NCBI RefSeq assembly: GCF_003097515.1
Contig: NZ_CP029188.1
Span: forward strand, 496,001-560,000
Length of the DNA: 64,000 nucleotides
Source: Streptomyces tirandamycinicus
GTDB lineage: Bacteria > Actinomycetota > Actinomycetes > Streptomycetales > Streptomycetaceae
Direction of reading: 5' to 3'
Shown here piece by piece: positions 1-8,368 of this stretch (positions are counted from its first letter, which is position 1; the number at the start of each line of letters is the position of its first letter). The translations under genes were made by a program, and so were the position numbers. The notes below the pieces were generated by a model, which saw nothing but the letters and a program-made list of their open reading frames with translations, did not search any database and had not been told where the DNA came from.

Positions 1-18
1 CGGAGGAGCCCGCCCGCG

Positions 19-216
19 CTACCGCAGGGCCTCGCCGGTGCGCGCCAGGCCCGCCGCCGCTCTCTCCAGGTCCTCGGCCGCGCGGCTGACGCGCTCCGCG
101 GTGGCGGCCACCTGCCGGCCCAGCCGCCGGGCCTCCAGGAAGACGCGGACACCGAGGACACCGAGGACGGCGATCCCGAGGAACCCCAGGGCGATGGCGA
201 GCATGGGCCAGAACAT
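19..216 (-). CDS. small membrane-anchored protein, function unknown
   Basis: A 65-residue protein of unknown function. Residues about 4 to 22 form one strongly hydrophobic segment (rich in Leu, Gly, Ala and Val), so it is probably a single-pass membrane protein. The remainder is a charged Arg/Ala/Glu-rich helix that could form a coiled coil (ARRLGRQVAATAERVSRAAE). I chose the ATG at 216 because it places the membrane segment at the N-terminus; the upstream in-frame extension to 303 is Pro/Arg/Gly-rich and looks like read-through of non-coding sequence. A second in-frame ATG at 204 is also possible. The gene lies downstream of the zinc-ribbon gene on the same strand, with 148 bases between them. 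No recognised domain. Confidence 0.55.
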   Translation of the reverse strand: MFWPMLAIALGFLGIAVLGVLGVRVFLEARRLGRQVAATAERVSRAAEDLERAAAGLARTGEALR

Positions 217-364
217 GGAGCAGAGCCTAGTGCCCCTTTCCGGCGGTCTCCGCCCCGTCCCGCCGGCCGGCAGGTGCCTCGACGGGCGGGCGCCGCCGGG
301 CACGGCAGCGGAGGAGCGGTGGGAGGAGCGGAGGGAGGAGCGACCGGAGGAGGAGTGGAGGGGA

Positions 365-640
365 TCAGACGGTGGAGTGGAGGCGCAGGGTCCGCACCCC
401 GCCGCCGGTGAGGAGCTCGACGATCCGCTCCCCCGCCGGCTTGCGTACGGCGGCCCCGCACCCGGGGCAGGTGAAGGAGTAGAAGGTGGTCCGGCGGCTC
501 GCGCCGATCGCGAGGCGCAGCGCGCCCGCCGCCAGTTCGAAGCGGCCGCGGCAGTCGGGGCAGGCGGCCTTGAAGAGGATGGGGACCCTCGGTGCCGGGA
601 TCCCGGCCAGAGAGGGCATATCGGTCCTGTTCCCCCTCAT
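365..640 (-). CDS. zinc-ribbon protein, function unknown
   Basis: A 91-residue protein with two CxxC pairs, CPDC near residues 27-30 and CPGC near residues 57-60, spaced as in a zinc ribbon. Between them is a basic, aromatic stretch (RRTTFYSFTC) typical of such folds. Its ATG overlaps the stop codon of pafC in an ATGA arrangement (637-640), so it is probably translationally coupled and belongs to the pafB-pafC operon. The role is unknown; nucleic-acid binding or protein-protein contact would both fit. Start uncertainty is small, although an internal Met at residue 8 could also serve. Confidence 0.65.
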   Translation of the reverse strand: MRGNRTDMPSLAGIPAPRVPILFKAACPDCRGRFELAAGALRLAIGASRRTTFYSFTCPGCGAAVRKPAGERIVELLTGGGVRTLRLHSTV

Positions 641-1605
641 TCGGGCCGCCCGTCCTGGCTGTCGTACGCGGCGAGCGCCTCACGTGCCGCCTGCCGCGCG
701 CTCTCCGCGAGGCCGGGCGGCGACACGATCCGGCCGTCGCGCCCGAGCCGGAGCGCGAGCCGCCGCAGGGACGCCGGGTCGGGGGTGCGCAGGCTGATCC
801 GCAGGCCGCCGCCGGGCTGCTCCTCCGCGCTGTCGTGGGGGTAGTACTCGGCCACCCAGCGGCCGCCCGGGCCGACCTCGACCACGACCTCGGGGTCCTC
901 GGCCGAGGGCTGCACCAGCCCCTCCGACAGATCGCGCAGCTCCGTCTCGGGCGGTGCCGACGGCTCGTCCAGCAGCCGGATCTCGGCCACCCGGTCGAGC
1001 CGGAAGGTCCGGCGCGCCTCGGAGAGGTAGCACCAGCCCTCCATATAGGTATGGCCGACGGCGAAGAGGCGGATCGGGTCGACCTCGCGCTCGGTGAGCT
1101 CGTCCCGCGCCGGGGAGTAGTAGCGCAGCCACAGTCTGCGGCGCTCCGAGATGGCGCGGTCGACGTCGGCGAAGACGCCCCCCTCGGATTCGAAGGTCAC
1201 GGAGAGCCGGGAGCTGGCGCCGGCGGACTCGCCGGCCGCGGCCTCCAGCTTGGCGGTGGCCCGGACTAGCGCCTCGCGGTCGCCTTCCCGCAACCCGGGC
1301 AGCGTGGCGACGGCGCGTGCGGCGACCAGCAGCGCCGTCGCCTCGTCGGCGGCCAGCCGGAGCGGCTCGGCGACGTCGTCGGGGTTGTGCCACCAGATGC
1401 GTTCGCCGTCGGTGTCGATGTCCAGGAGATCGCCGCCGCGGAAGCTGGTCCCGCACATGGGCAGCACGTCCAGGTCGGAGATCAGCTCGTCCTCGGTGAT
1501 CCCGAAGGCCCGGGCGACATCCCCGACACGCGCTCCGGGGCGTTCCCGCAGATATGTCACCAGCGAGAGCATCCGCCGGGTCTGGTCGATGGCGTTGGCG
1601 GCCAT
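637..1605 (-). CDS. pafC: PafC, WYL-domain transcriptional activator
   Basis: A 322-residue WYL-domain regulator. The N-terminus (residues about 1-60) holds a winged-helix type HTH (GARVGDVARAFGITEDELISDL), followed by a WYL domain and a C-terminal WCX extension with the conserved WCYLSEARRTFRLDR segment. In mycobacteria PafC works with PafB as a heterodimer that activates the LexA-independent DNA-damage response through RecA-NDp promoters. The reading frame stays open further upstream, but that part is a shadow of pafB; ATG 1605 is 17 bases after the pafB stop and begins the family-typical MAANAIDQTRRML. The pafB-pafC order is the usual one. It ends with a 4-base overlap with the zinc-ribbon gene. 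Confidence 0.9.
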   Translation of the reverse strand: MAANAIDQTRRMLSLVTYLRERPGARVGDVARAFGITEDELISDLDVLPMCGTSFRGGDLLDIDTDGERIWWHNPDDVAEPLRLAADEATALLVAARAVATLPGLREGDREALVRATAKLEAAAGESAGASSRLSVTFESEGGVFADVDRAISERRRLWLRYYSPARDELTEREVDPIRLFAVGHTYMEGWCYLSEARRTFRLDRVAEIRLLDEPSAPPETELRDLSEGLVQPSAEDPEVVVEVGPGGRWVAEYYPHDSAEEQPGGGLRISLRTPDPASLRRLALRLGRDGRIVSPPGLAESARQAAREALAAYDSQDGRPE

Positions 1606-1622
1606 GCCTGTACGAGTCCCCC

Positions 1623-2579
1623 TCAGCCCTTGGCCACGGCGCGCAGCCGGTCCACCACGTCGGCCCGCAGGTCCGCGGGCTCGAGTACGACGACGTCCGG
1701 TCCGAACTCCACCAGCCAGGCGTCCAGGCCGTGTCCGTACGGAATCTCCAACTCGTCCCAGCCGTCGCCGAGTTCCCGCACGGACGTGGCGCGGGCGCGC
1801 AGCGGGTAGCCGGAACCCGCCCGCAGCCTGATCCGGGCGGACCTGGTGGCGGTCTCGCCGGCCCAGCTCTCGACCGTCTCCCGGACGGTGACCACGTCGG
1901 GTACGGGCGCGGTGAAGGAGCCGGCGCGGGAGCGGACCCTCCCGGTGATGCGGGAGAGGCGGAAGACGCGTTCGGCGCCGCGGTCGCGGTCCCAGCCGGC
2001 GAGGTACCAGTGCCCGCGCCAGCACTCCAGCGTCCAGGGCTCGACATGGCGGGTCTCGGGGCGGACGGCGTTGGACTTGCGGTAGTCGAAGACGACGGGG
2101 CGCCGGTCCCGGCAGGCGAGCATCAGCGGCTCGAAGGCCGCCTCGTGGACGGGGATGCGCGGTTCGAGTGCGCTGTGCTGGGCCTCGTACGGGTCCCGCG
2201 CCTCGGGCATGCCGGCGGCGCGCAGCTTCTGCAGGGCGCCGCTGGCCGCTCCCGCGAGCCGGGCCTGCTGCCAGACCTTGGCGGCGAGCCCGAGCGCCGC
2301 TGCCTCCTCGGCGTCGAGGGTGATGGGCGGCAGCCGGTTGGAGTCGCGGCGGGCGAGATAGCCGGTCTCGCCGTCGAGGTTGTCCACGGTGGCGATGACC
2401 AGTCCGAGTTCGCGCAGGTCGTCCTTGTCGCGCTCGAACATCCGGTTGAACGCGTCGTCGGAGGCGGCTTCCAGGTAGGCCTCGATGGAGCCGCGCAGCT
2501 CCCGCTTGCTGAGCGGCCGCCGCGTCCCGAGCAGACACAGCGCCAGATTCATCAGCCGCTCGGCCTTGGCAATGGCCAT
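1623..2579 (-). CDS. pafB: PafB, WYL-domain transcriptional activator
   Basis: A 318-residue WYL-domain protein and paralogue of the adjacent pafC. The N-terminus carries an HTH (LSKRELRGSIEAYLEAASDD). The central WYL domain has the characteristic WTLECWRGHWYLAGWDRDRG segment (about residues 180-200), followed by a WCX domain. PafB/PafC are named from their linkage to pafA, but in Mycobacterium they are known as DNA-damage transcriptional activators rather than proteasome parts. The MAIAKAERLMNL start is family-typical. It is the first gene of a pafB-pafC-zinc-ribbon operon. A candidate target promoter of the complex is found elsewhere in this window, at 45207-45229. Confidence 0.92.
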   Translation of the reverse strand: MAIAKAERLMNLALCLLGTRRPLSKRELRGSIEAYLEAASDDAFNRMFERDKDDLRELGLVIATVDNLDGETGYLARRDSNRLPPITLDAEEAAALGLAAKVWQQARLAGAASGALQKLRAAGMPEARDPYEAQHSALEPRIPVHEAAFEPLMLACRDRRPVVFDYRKSNAVRPETRHVEPWTLECWRGHWYLAGWDRDRGAERVFRLSRITGRVRSRAGSFTAPVPDVVTVRETVESWAGETATRSARIRLRAGSGYPLRARATSVRELGDGWDELEIPYGHGLDAWLVEFGPDVVVLEPADLRADVVDRLRAVAKG

Positions 2580-2648
2580 CGACGCCCTTCCTCACCCGTT
2601 CTTCTGATCGTCGAACCTACCGCTACGGAGCGTCGTGGCAAAAGCGCG

Positions 2649-2678
2649 GGGCCCACGCCCGTGCGGGCGTGGGCCCCG
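2649..2678 (-). terminator. rho-independent terminator after the cytosolic FKBP gene
   Basis: A perfect 14-bp stem (GGGGCCCACGCCCG at 2649-2662, complement at 2665-2678) with a minimal loop. On the minus strand it is followed by CGCGCTTTT, giving a short U tract. It lies 15 bases beyond the stop of the FKBP gene at 2694, and separates it from pafB. Confidence 0.85.
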
Positions 2679-2693
2679 AAGGACCGGTTGCGA

Positions 2694-3068
2694 TCAGATC
2701 GCGACCAGGTCGCAGACGAAGATCAGCGTCTCGCCCGGGGCGATACGGCCGCCACCGGCTCCCCGGTCGCCGTAGGCGAGGTGCGCGGGGATGGTCAGCT
2801 GACGGCGGCCGCCGACCTTCATGCCCTGCACACCCTGGTCCCAGCCCTTGATGACCTGGCCGACGCCGAGCTGGAACTGCAGCGGGGTGCCGCGGTTCCA
2901 GGAGGCGTCGAACTCCTCGCCGGTGGAGAAGGCCACGCCCACGTAGTGGACGGAGACGGTGTCCCCCGCCTTGGCCTCGGGCCCGTCGCCCTCCCAGATG
3001 TCCTTGATCTCAAGGTCGGCCGGCGGCTCGCCGCCAGGGAAGTCGATCTCGGGCTTCTCGATGCTCAC
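2694..3068 (-). CDS. FKBP-type peptidyl-prolyl cis-trans isomerase, cytosolic
   Basis: A 124-residue single-domain FKBP that catalyses proline isomerisation. The fold is clear from the DxVSVHYVG strand, FDASWNRGTPLQF, the GQVIKGWDQGVQGMKVGG core with its active-site Trp, the LAYGDRGAGG loop and the C-terminal ETLIFVCDLVAI strand. There is no signal peptide, so it acts in the cytoplasm. It lies 43 bases downstream of a lipoprotein with two FKBP domains on the same strand and ends at a strong terminator, so the two isomerase genes probably form one unit. Confidence 0.93.
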   Translation of the reverse strand: MSIEKPEIDFPGGEPPADLEIKDIWEGDGPEAKAGDTVSVHYVGVAFSTGEEFDASWNRGTPLQFQLGVGQVIKGWDQGVQGMKVGGRRQLTIPAHLAYGDRGAGGGRIAPGETLIFVCDLVAI

Positions 3069-3111
3069 GTGTTGCTCCTTGCGCTCTCTGTGCGAGTCAA
3101 CGCGGACAGTC

Positions 3112-4044
3112 TTACAGAACCGCCAGGATGTCCACGGAGAACACCAGCGTGGACTTCGCCGGGATGGGGCCCTGGCCCTGGTCGCCGTAGGCCATGTCCG
3201 GCGGCACGACGAGCAGCACCCGGCTGCCGACCTTCTTGCCCTCCAGGCCCTTCGACCAGCCGGGGATCACGCCGGAGAGGGGGAAGGTGACGGGGGCGCC
3301 CTTGGAGTAGCTGCTGTCGAACTCCTTGCCGTCGTTCCACAGGACGCCCTTGTACTGGACGGCCACCGTGTCGCCGGCCTTGACCGCGGGACCGCTGCCC
3401 TCGATGACGTAGTTGGAGACCAGCTTGGTCGGCGCGGGCTTCTTCGGCACGGTGAGCGAGGGCGCCTTGCCGTCGGTGTTCGTGCCGACCTTGGGCAGGT
3501 CGATGTTGTCCTGGGCGACCTCGGTGCCCTTGGCGGACACGGGGAGGGTGGTGCCCTTGACGATGTCCATGACGAACACCAGCGTCGCGTTCGGCGGGAT
3601 GTCGCCCTGACCGCTGCTGCCGTAGGCGAGCGACGGCGGGATGGACACCTCCAGACGGCTGCCGACCTTCTGGCCGGTGAGAGCCTTCTGCCAGCCTTCG
3701 ATGACGCCGCCGCCGCCGATGGTCACGGCGAACGGCTCGCCGCGGTCGAAGCTGTTGTCGAACGGCTTGTCGCCGTCCCACACCTGGCCGAGGTAGTCGA
3801 CCTGGGCCTGGTCGCCCTTCTTGAGGACCTGGCCCTTGCCCTCGCTGACGACCTCGACCTTGAGGTCCTTGGGCGGCTCGCCCTCGCCCTTGGCGAGCGT
3901 GGGCTTCTCGCCGAACTTCGCACCCGCGGTGATGGCGGGCAGTCCGTTCGACGTCTGGGCGGAGTTGGAGCCCTTGTCGTCGCCGCACGCCGCTGTGGAG
4001 AGCAGCAGCAGGGGCACGACGAGCAGGCCGGCAAGTCGGCGCAC
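3112..4044 (-). CDS. lipoprotein with two FKBP-type prolyl isomerase domains
   Basis: About 310 residues with two complete FKBP domains (roughly residues 75-160 and 220-310). Each has the V-Y-G core, the GVIEGW or GVIPGW active-site segment, an AYG(S/D)xGQG loop and a C-terminal LVF(V/S)xDI strand. The N-terminus is a basic region followed by a hydrophobic stretch and LSTAAC, a plausible lipobox, so it is probably an exported, membrane-anchored prolyl isomerase. I place the start at the GTG at 4044, preceded by GAGGAA; a longer frame reaches 4071. It lies upstream of the cytosolic FKBP gene. The non-coding repeat region at 4204-4368 lies upstream of it. Confidence 0.9.
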   Translation of the reverse strand: MRRLAGLLVVPLLLLSTAACGDDKGSNSAQTSNGLPAITAGAKFGEKPTLAKGEGEPPKDLKVEVVSEGKGQVLKKGDQAQVDYLGQVWDGDKPFDNSFDRGEPFAVTIGGGGVIEGWQKALTGQKVGSRLEVSIPPSLAYGSSGQGDIPPNATLVFVMDIVKGTTLPVSAKGTEVAQDNIDLPKVGTNTDGKAPSLTVPKKPAPTKLVSNYVIEGSGPAVKAGDTVAVQYKGVLWNDGKEFDSSYSKGAPVTFPLSGVIPGWSKGLEGKKVGSRVLLVVPPDMAYGDQGQGPIPAKSTLVFSVDILAVL

Positions 4045-4203
4045 GTGTTCCTCAGATCTCAGACGGCACATCGGTCGCTCGACACTCTAAGGGCAGTCCT
4101 CGCCTCCCCGGCGGGCACACGACGCGGGCCGCGGCACCTCGCCGCGTGGCCGAACCAGCCGAATACGGACGGTACGAGGACGACTCTCCGCCGCGGCATT
4201 CCC

Positions 4204-4368
4204 CTGGGCCTTGAGGGCCCGGGGAGACCCCACCCTCTGAGGCCCGTCGACGCGGGAAGGCCCACCCCCTGAGGCCCGCCGGCCCGGGGAGACCCCACCC
4301 CCGAGGTTCTACAGGCCCGGGGAGACCCCACACCCTGGAACCCCGCAGGCCCCGGAAGGCGCCACCCC
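4204..4368. repeat. five imperfect 33-bp tandem repeats between pafA and the FKBP genes
   Basis: Five consecutive units of 32-34 bp start at 4204, 4237, 4269, 4302 and 4335. The shared core is roughly CCCGGGGAGACCCCACCC preceded by a CTGAGGCCC-like start. The period is a multiple of three, which creates an apparent repetitive Gly/Pro-rich open frame on the minus strand, but no ribosome-binding site or conserved protein supports a gene. The whole interval 4045-4548 (about 500 bases) has only these repeats and the pafA terminator. Confidence 0.8.
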
Positions 4369-4470
4369 GGAACCACGGGTGGACCCCGGTAGGCCCCTCG
4401 CGTACGGCATGGCAGCCGGTGCCGCACGCCGGTGCGCCGGGGCTGCGGGAGGGCTCTTGGGCCGTGCAGA

Positions 4471-4499
4471 GAGCCCCGTACGGATCCCGTACGGGGCTC
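4471..4499 (-). terminator. terminator hairpin after pafA
   Basis: A perfect 13-bp stem (GAGCCCCGTACGG at 4471-4483, complement at 4487-4499) with a 3-base loop ATC. It lies 49 bases past the pafA stop codon. There is no U tract, which is common for Streptomyces terminators. Confidence 0.75.
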
Positions 4500-4548
4500 G
4501 GGTGGCGTCCCGGTCCGCCCGCCGCGTCCCGCCGGGCGGACCGGACCC

Positions 4549-5910
4549 CTACATTCCGGCGATCAGCTTCTCCACCCGGTCGTCCACGGAGCGGAACGGG
4601 TCCTTGCACAACACGGTGCGCTGCGCCTGGTCGTTGAGCTTGAGGTGCACCCAGTCGACGGTGAAGTCCCGCCGCTGCTCCTGCGCCCGGCGGATGAAGT
4701 CGCCGCGCAGCCGCGCCCTGGTGGTCTGCGGGGGCACGGACTTGCCCTCGAAGATCTTGAGGTCGTTGCAGATCCTGGTGGCCTGGCCCTTCTTCTCCAG
4801 GAGGTAGTAGAGGCCGCGCCTGCGGTGGATGTCGTGGTACGCGAGGTCTATCTGCGCGACCCTCGGGTGCGACATCGTCATGTTGTGCTTGGCCCGGTAC
4901 CGCTCGATGAGCTTGTACTTCATCACCCAGTCGATCTCGGTGCCGATGCTGTCGAGGTCCTCCTGCTCGATGGCGTCGAGGGTGCGCCCCCACAGCTCCA
5001 GGACCTGCGCGACCGTGCCGGTGCGGATGCCCCGGCGGTCGACGAAGTCCACCGCCTTCTCGTAGTACTCGCGCTGGACCTCCAGGGCGGAGGCCTCGCG
5101 GCCGCTGGCCAGGCGCACCTTGCGCCGGCCGGTGATGTCGTGGCTGACCTCGCGGATGGCCCGGATCGGGTTCTCCAGCGTCAGGTCGCGCATGACCGTG
5201 CCCGCCTCGATCATGCGCAGCACCAGGTCGGTGGCCCCGACCTTGAGCAGCATGGTCGTCTCCGACATGTTGGAGTCGCCGACGATGACGTGCAGGCGGC
5301 GGTAGCGCTCGGCGTCGGCGTGCGGCTCGTCCCGGGTGTTGATGATGGGCCGGGAGCGGGTGGTCGCGGAGCTGACGCCCTCCCAGATGTGCTCGGCGCG
5401 CTGGCTGACGCAGAACACGGCGCCACGAGGGGTCTGGAGCACCTTTCCCGCGCCGCAGAGCAGCTGCCGGGTGACGAGGAACGGAATGAGGATGTCCGCG
5501 AGCCGGGAGAACTCTCCGTGCCGGGCCACGAGGTAGTTCTCATGGCATCCGTAGGAGTTTCCCGCCGAATCGGTGTTGTTCTTGAAGAGATAGACGTCGC
5601 CCGCGATCCCCTCCTCGTGCAGGCGGCGTTCGGCGTCGACGAGCAGGCCTTCGAGGATGCGCTCCCCGGCCTTGTCGTGGGTGACCAGTTCGGTCACGTT
5701 GTCACATTCGGGAGTTGCGTATTCCGGATGCGAACCCACGTCGAGGTAGAGGCGGGCCCCGTTGCGCAGGAAGACATTGCTGCTGCGGCCCCATGACACG
5801 ACTCGGCGGAAGAGGTAGCGCGCCACTTCGTCAGGTGACAGTCGGCGCTGTCCCCTGAACGTGCACGTGACGCCGTACTCGTTCTCCAGCCCGAAAATGC
5901 GGCGGTCCAT
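4549..5910 (-). CDS. pafA: PafA, Pup-protein ligase
   Basis: A 453-residue carboxylate-amine ligase of the glutamine-synthetase superfamily. It uses ATP to join the C-terminal Glu of Pup to lysines of target proteins. The N-terminal ENEYGV motif (residues 9-14) binds nucleotide and Mg, [16 protein letters not shown] holds the catalytic Asp57, and [12 protein letters not shown] ([21 protein letters not shown]) and [13 protein letters not shown] motifs match the family. Unlike Dop it lacks the inserted Dop loop. The start codon is 9 bases after the stop of the upstream MFS gene and has no purine-rich ribosome-binding site (TGTTCCCTC precedes the ATG), so translation is probably coupled to the upstream gene. 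Confidence 0.97.
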   Translation of the reverse strand: MDRRIFGLENEYGVTCTFRGQRRLSPDEVARYLFRRVVSWGRSSNVFLRNGARLYLDVGSHPEYATPECDNVTELVTHDKAGERILEGLLVDAERRLHEEGIAGDVYLFKNNTDSAGNSYGCHENYLVARHGEFSRLADILIPFLVTRQLLCGAGKVLQTPRGAVFCVSQRAEHIWEGVSSATTRSRPIINTRDEPHADAERYRRLHVIVGDSNMSETTMLLKVGATDLVLRMIEAGTVMRDLTLENPIRAIREVSHDITGRRKVRLASGREASALEVQREYYEKAVDFVDRRGIRTGTVAQVLELWGRTLDAIEQEDLDSIGTEIDWVMKYKLIERYRAKHNMTMSHPRVAQIDLAYHDIHRRRGLYYLLEKKGQATRICNDLKIFEGKSVPPQTTRARLRGDFIRRAQEQRRDFTVDWVHLKLNDQAQRTVLCKDPFRSVDDRVEKLIAGM

Positions 5911-5919
5911 GAGGGAACA

Positions 5920-7191
5920 TTACGCCCGATGGCCTGAGCTGAAACCGGGTTCGGCGGCACCGCTTCGATCATTTTCCCCCGCCGACGCGAGATGTGCGCC
6001 GCCGCCGGGAACTGCGAGGACCCGTCCGGTGGCCAGCAGCACCAGCAGCGCGGCGACCCCGCCGCAGCCGGCGACGGCGAAGCCCGCGGCGGTCCCTCCG
6101 TACTGCACGGCGGGGCCGGCGGCGGCCGTACCGACGGCGGCGCCGACGCCGAAGGTGGTCACCAGCCAGGAGAACGCCTCGGTCACGGTGCCGCGCGGGG
6201 CGTGCCGGTCGACGACGATGAAGGCGCAGGCGATCGCGGGCGCGAGGAACAGCCCGGAGACGACACCGAGCGCGGTCATGGCGGGGACGCCGGGGGTGAG
6301 CATCAGCGGCAGATAGCCGAGGGCGAGCAGCCCGGTGATCACTCGCAGCCGGCGTTCCGGCGCACCGGCCCAGTCCCGTGCGCCGTAGGCGACGCCGCCG
6401 ACGAGCGCGCCGAGGCCCAGGGCGGCCATGAACCAGCCGTACACGGCGTCACCGCCGCGGTCGTCGGCGTACGCGAGGGCGGCGACCGTGATGGAGCCGA
6501 GGGCGAGGCCGACGAAGAAGAAGCAGCCGAGCAGGGCGAGCAGCCCGGGCGAGCGCAGGGCGCCGAGCCAGTGGGCCTCACGCGGCGCGGACCGCCAGGA
6601 CCGGGAGGGTTCGGAGACCACCACGGAGAGTGCGCCGAGGACGCCCAGCGCGTTGACGGCGAGCAGCGCGGCGGCGGGCGACATCAGCCAGACCAGCAGC
6701 GTGACCAGCAGCGGCCCGACCGTGAACATGATCTCCTGGGCTATCGCGTCCATGGCGTACGCGCGGTGCACCCGGTCCTCCCGGCGGCCGAGCACGTCCG
6801 GCCAGAGGGCACGCAGCCCGCCTTCCAGCGGCGGGGTGAAGAACCCGGCGACGGCGACGGCGCTGTAGGCCACGGCGAGCGAACCGATGCCGGAGGCGGC
6901 GAGTACGGCCATGCCGGCAGCCGAGAGGACGGCGGCGGGGAACTGGACGCGGGGCTGCCCGTACAGGTCGACCATGCGGCCGAGGAGCGGCTGGCCGGCT
7001 GCCGTGGTCAGTCCGTAGACGGCCGCGAGGGCGCCGGCGAGGGTGTAGCTGCCGCCCTCGGCGCGGGCGAAGAGCACGATCGCGATGTGTGCGACGGCGT
7101 TGGGCAGCCGGCCCACCAGCGTGCCCGTGAGCAGACGCGCCGCATGGGGGGCCTTGAGGATGTCCGTGTACCCGGCGAGTCCGGTGCCCAT
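5920..7191 (-). CDS. MFS transporter, probable drug or metabolite exporter
   Basis: A 423-residue major facilitator superfamily protein with about 12 hydrophobic segments. The LLGRMVDLYGQPR segment near residue 70 matches the conserved loop between membrane segments 2 and 3, and FFTPPLEGGLRALWP near residue 115 resembles other actinobacterial MFS exporters. The substrate cannot be read from the sequence. It ends 9 bases before pafA and is probably cotranscribed with it. It is divergent from a LacI-type regulator, with an inverted repeat in the shared promoter region, so that regulator probably controls it. Confidence 0.9.
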   Translation of the reverse strand: MGTGLAGYTDILKAPHAARLLTGTLVGRLPNAVAHIAIVLFARAEGGSYTLAGALAAVYGLTTAAGQPLLGRMVDLYGQPRVQFPAAVLSAAGMAVLAASGIGSLAVAYSAVAVAGFFTPPLEGGLRALWPDVLGRREDRVHRAYAMDAIAQEIMFTVGPLLVTLLVWLMSPAAALLAVNALGVLGALSVVVSEPSRSWRSAPREAHWLGALRSPGLLALLGCFFFVGLALGSITVAALAYADDRGGDAVYGWFMAALGLGALVGGVAYGARDWAGAPERRLRVITGLLALGYLPLMLTPGVPAMTALGVVSGLFLAPAIACAFIVVDRHAPRGTVTEAFSWLVTTFGVGAAVGTAAAGPAVQYGGTAAGFAVAGCGGVAALLVLLATGRVLAVPGGGAHLASAGENDRSGAAEPGFSSGHRA

Positions 7192-7243
7192 CGCTTCCGC
7201 CTCTTCGCTGCCGCCCGGTCGGGTGCCCCGGCCAGGGAAGTTT

Positions 7244-7270
7244 TACGTATAACTAGCTGCGTCATACGTA
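7244..7270. promoter_or_regulatory. inverted repeat, candidate operator between MFS and LacI-type genes
   Basis: TACGTAT at 7244-7250 and its exact complement ATACGTA at 7264-7270 are separated by 13 bases. Each arm also contains the self-complementary TACGTA, with the two copies 21 bases apart, about two helical turns. The surrounding sequence is unusually AT-rich for this genome. It lies 53 bases before the MFS start and 61 before the LacI-type start, where an operator and promoters would be expected. Confidence 0.6.
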
Positions 7271-7330
7271 CCATGTCAGATGCCGCGAGTCCACTCCCGC
7301 GGTGTACGGGGACCGAGCGCGGAGGCGAGT

Positions 7331-8368
7331 GTGCAGACCCGGGAACCCACCGGCGGGGCGCGGCCGACCAGCAGGGACGTGGCGCGGGCGGCCGGGGTGT
7401 CCCAGGCCACCGTGTCGCTGGTGCTGGGCGGGAAGTGGCGCGGCCGGGTGTCCGAGCGCACCGCGGGTCTGGTGCGCGACGCGGCGGCCGAGCTCGGCTA
7501 CCGGCCGAATCTCGCCGCTCGCAATCTGCGGCTCGGCCGGACGCGGACGGCGCTGCTGGTGGTCCCCGCACTGACCAACGAGTTCTTCGCACGGGTGTAC
7601 GGAGGTGCGGCGGCGGTCGCCGCCGAGCACGGTTTCGGCGTGGTGCTGTACCCCTCCCCCGGGGGCGTGGGACCCGCACGGGATCCCTTCCCGTCCGCAC
7701 GGGCCGCCCTGGACGGGGTGATCGCCTCCTCGATGGCGGCGGGGGCGCTGGACGCGATCCGCGGGTCCGATCTGCCGCTGGTGATGCTGGACAGCGATCC
7801 CGCGGACCCGGCGTCCGCGGCCCAGGTGAACCTGGACGTGGCGGACGGCATGCGGCAGGTGGCTGATCATCTGCTCGGCCTCGGTCACCGGCGCTTCGTC
7901 CATCTCGCGTCCGCGGTGCCGTCCTGGACGTTCGCGGTGCGGGCGCGGGCGCTGGAGGAAGCTCTGGGGGCGGTTGCCGAGGCGGAACTCCGGACGGTTC
8001 CGTCGCCGCTCGACGTGACCGGTGCACTGGAGGCCGCCGGGCGGGCGCTCGGCGCTCCGGGGCCGCGTCCCACCGCCCTGGTCTGCGACGACGACATCCT
8101 CGCGGCGGGCGCCTGCAAGGCGGTCCGCCGCATGGGCCTGCGGGTGCCGGAGGACGTCTCGGTGACCGGATTCGACGATCTGGCCCTGGCGACGGCGGTG
8201 GAGCCGGAGCTCACCACGGTCCGCCTCCCGGCCGAACGGATCGGCCGGGAGGGCATGACCGCGCTCCTCGCGCTCCTCGACGTTCCCTCGTCCCGCCCTC
8301 CGGCCTCCGGAGCCCTGCCGGTCACCCTGGTCCCGCGGGGCTCCACGGGCCCCGCACCGGCGGTCTGA
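7331..8368 (+). CDS. LacI-family transcriptional regulator
   Basis: A 345-residue LacI/GalR-type repressor. The N-terminal HTH (TSRDVARAAGVSQATVSLVLGG) is followed by the hinge RPNLAARNLRLGRT and a periplasmic-binding-protein-like sensor domain with the usual DDDILAAGACKAVRRMGLRVPEDVSVTGFDD signature. I chose the GTG at 7331, which has GGAGG five bases upstream, over the upstream ATG at 7280, which would add 17 non-conserved residues. It is divergent from the MFS-pafA unit and is the likely ligand-responsive regulator of the exporter. The effector is unknown. Confidence 0.92.
   Translation: MQTREPTGGARPTSRDVARAAGVSQATVSLVLGGKWRGRVSERTAGLVRDAAAELGYRPNLAARNLRLGRTRTALLVVPALTNEFFARVYGGAAAVAAEHGFGVVLYPSPGGVGPARDPFPSARAALDGVIASSMAAGALDAIRGSDLPLVMLDSDPADPASAAQVNLDVADGMRQVADHLLGLGHRRFVHLASAVPSWTFAVRARALEEALGAVAEAELRTVPSPLDVTGALEAAGRALGAPGPRPTALVCDDDILAAGACKAVRRMGLRVPEDVSVTGFDDLALATAVEPELTTVRLPAERIGREGMTALLALLDVPSSRPPASGALPVTLVPRGSTGPAPAV

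Noticed and set aside
4059..4427. repetitive Gly/Pro/Arg protein on the minus strand over the 33-bp repeats
   Set aside because: The regular peptide pattern comes from the 33-bp period being a multiple of three. The last codons run into the lipoprotein upstream region and no ribosome-binding site precedes the frame.
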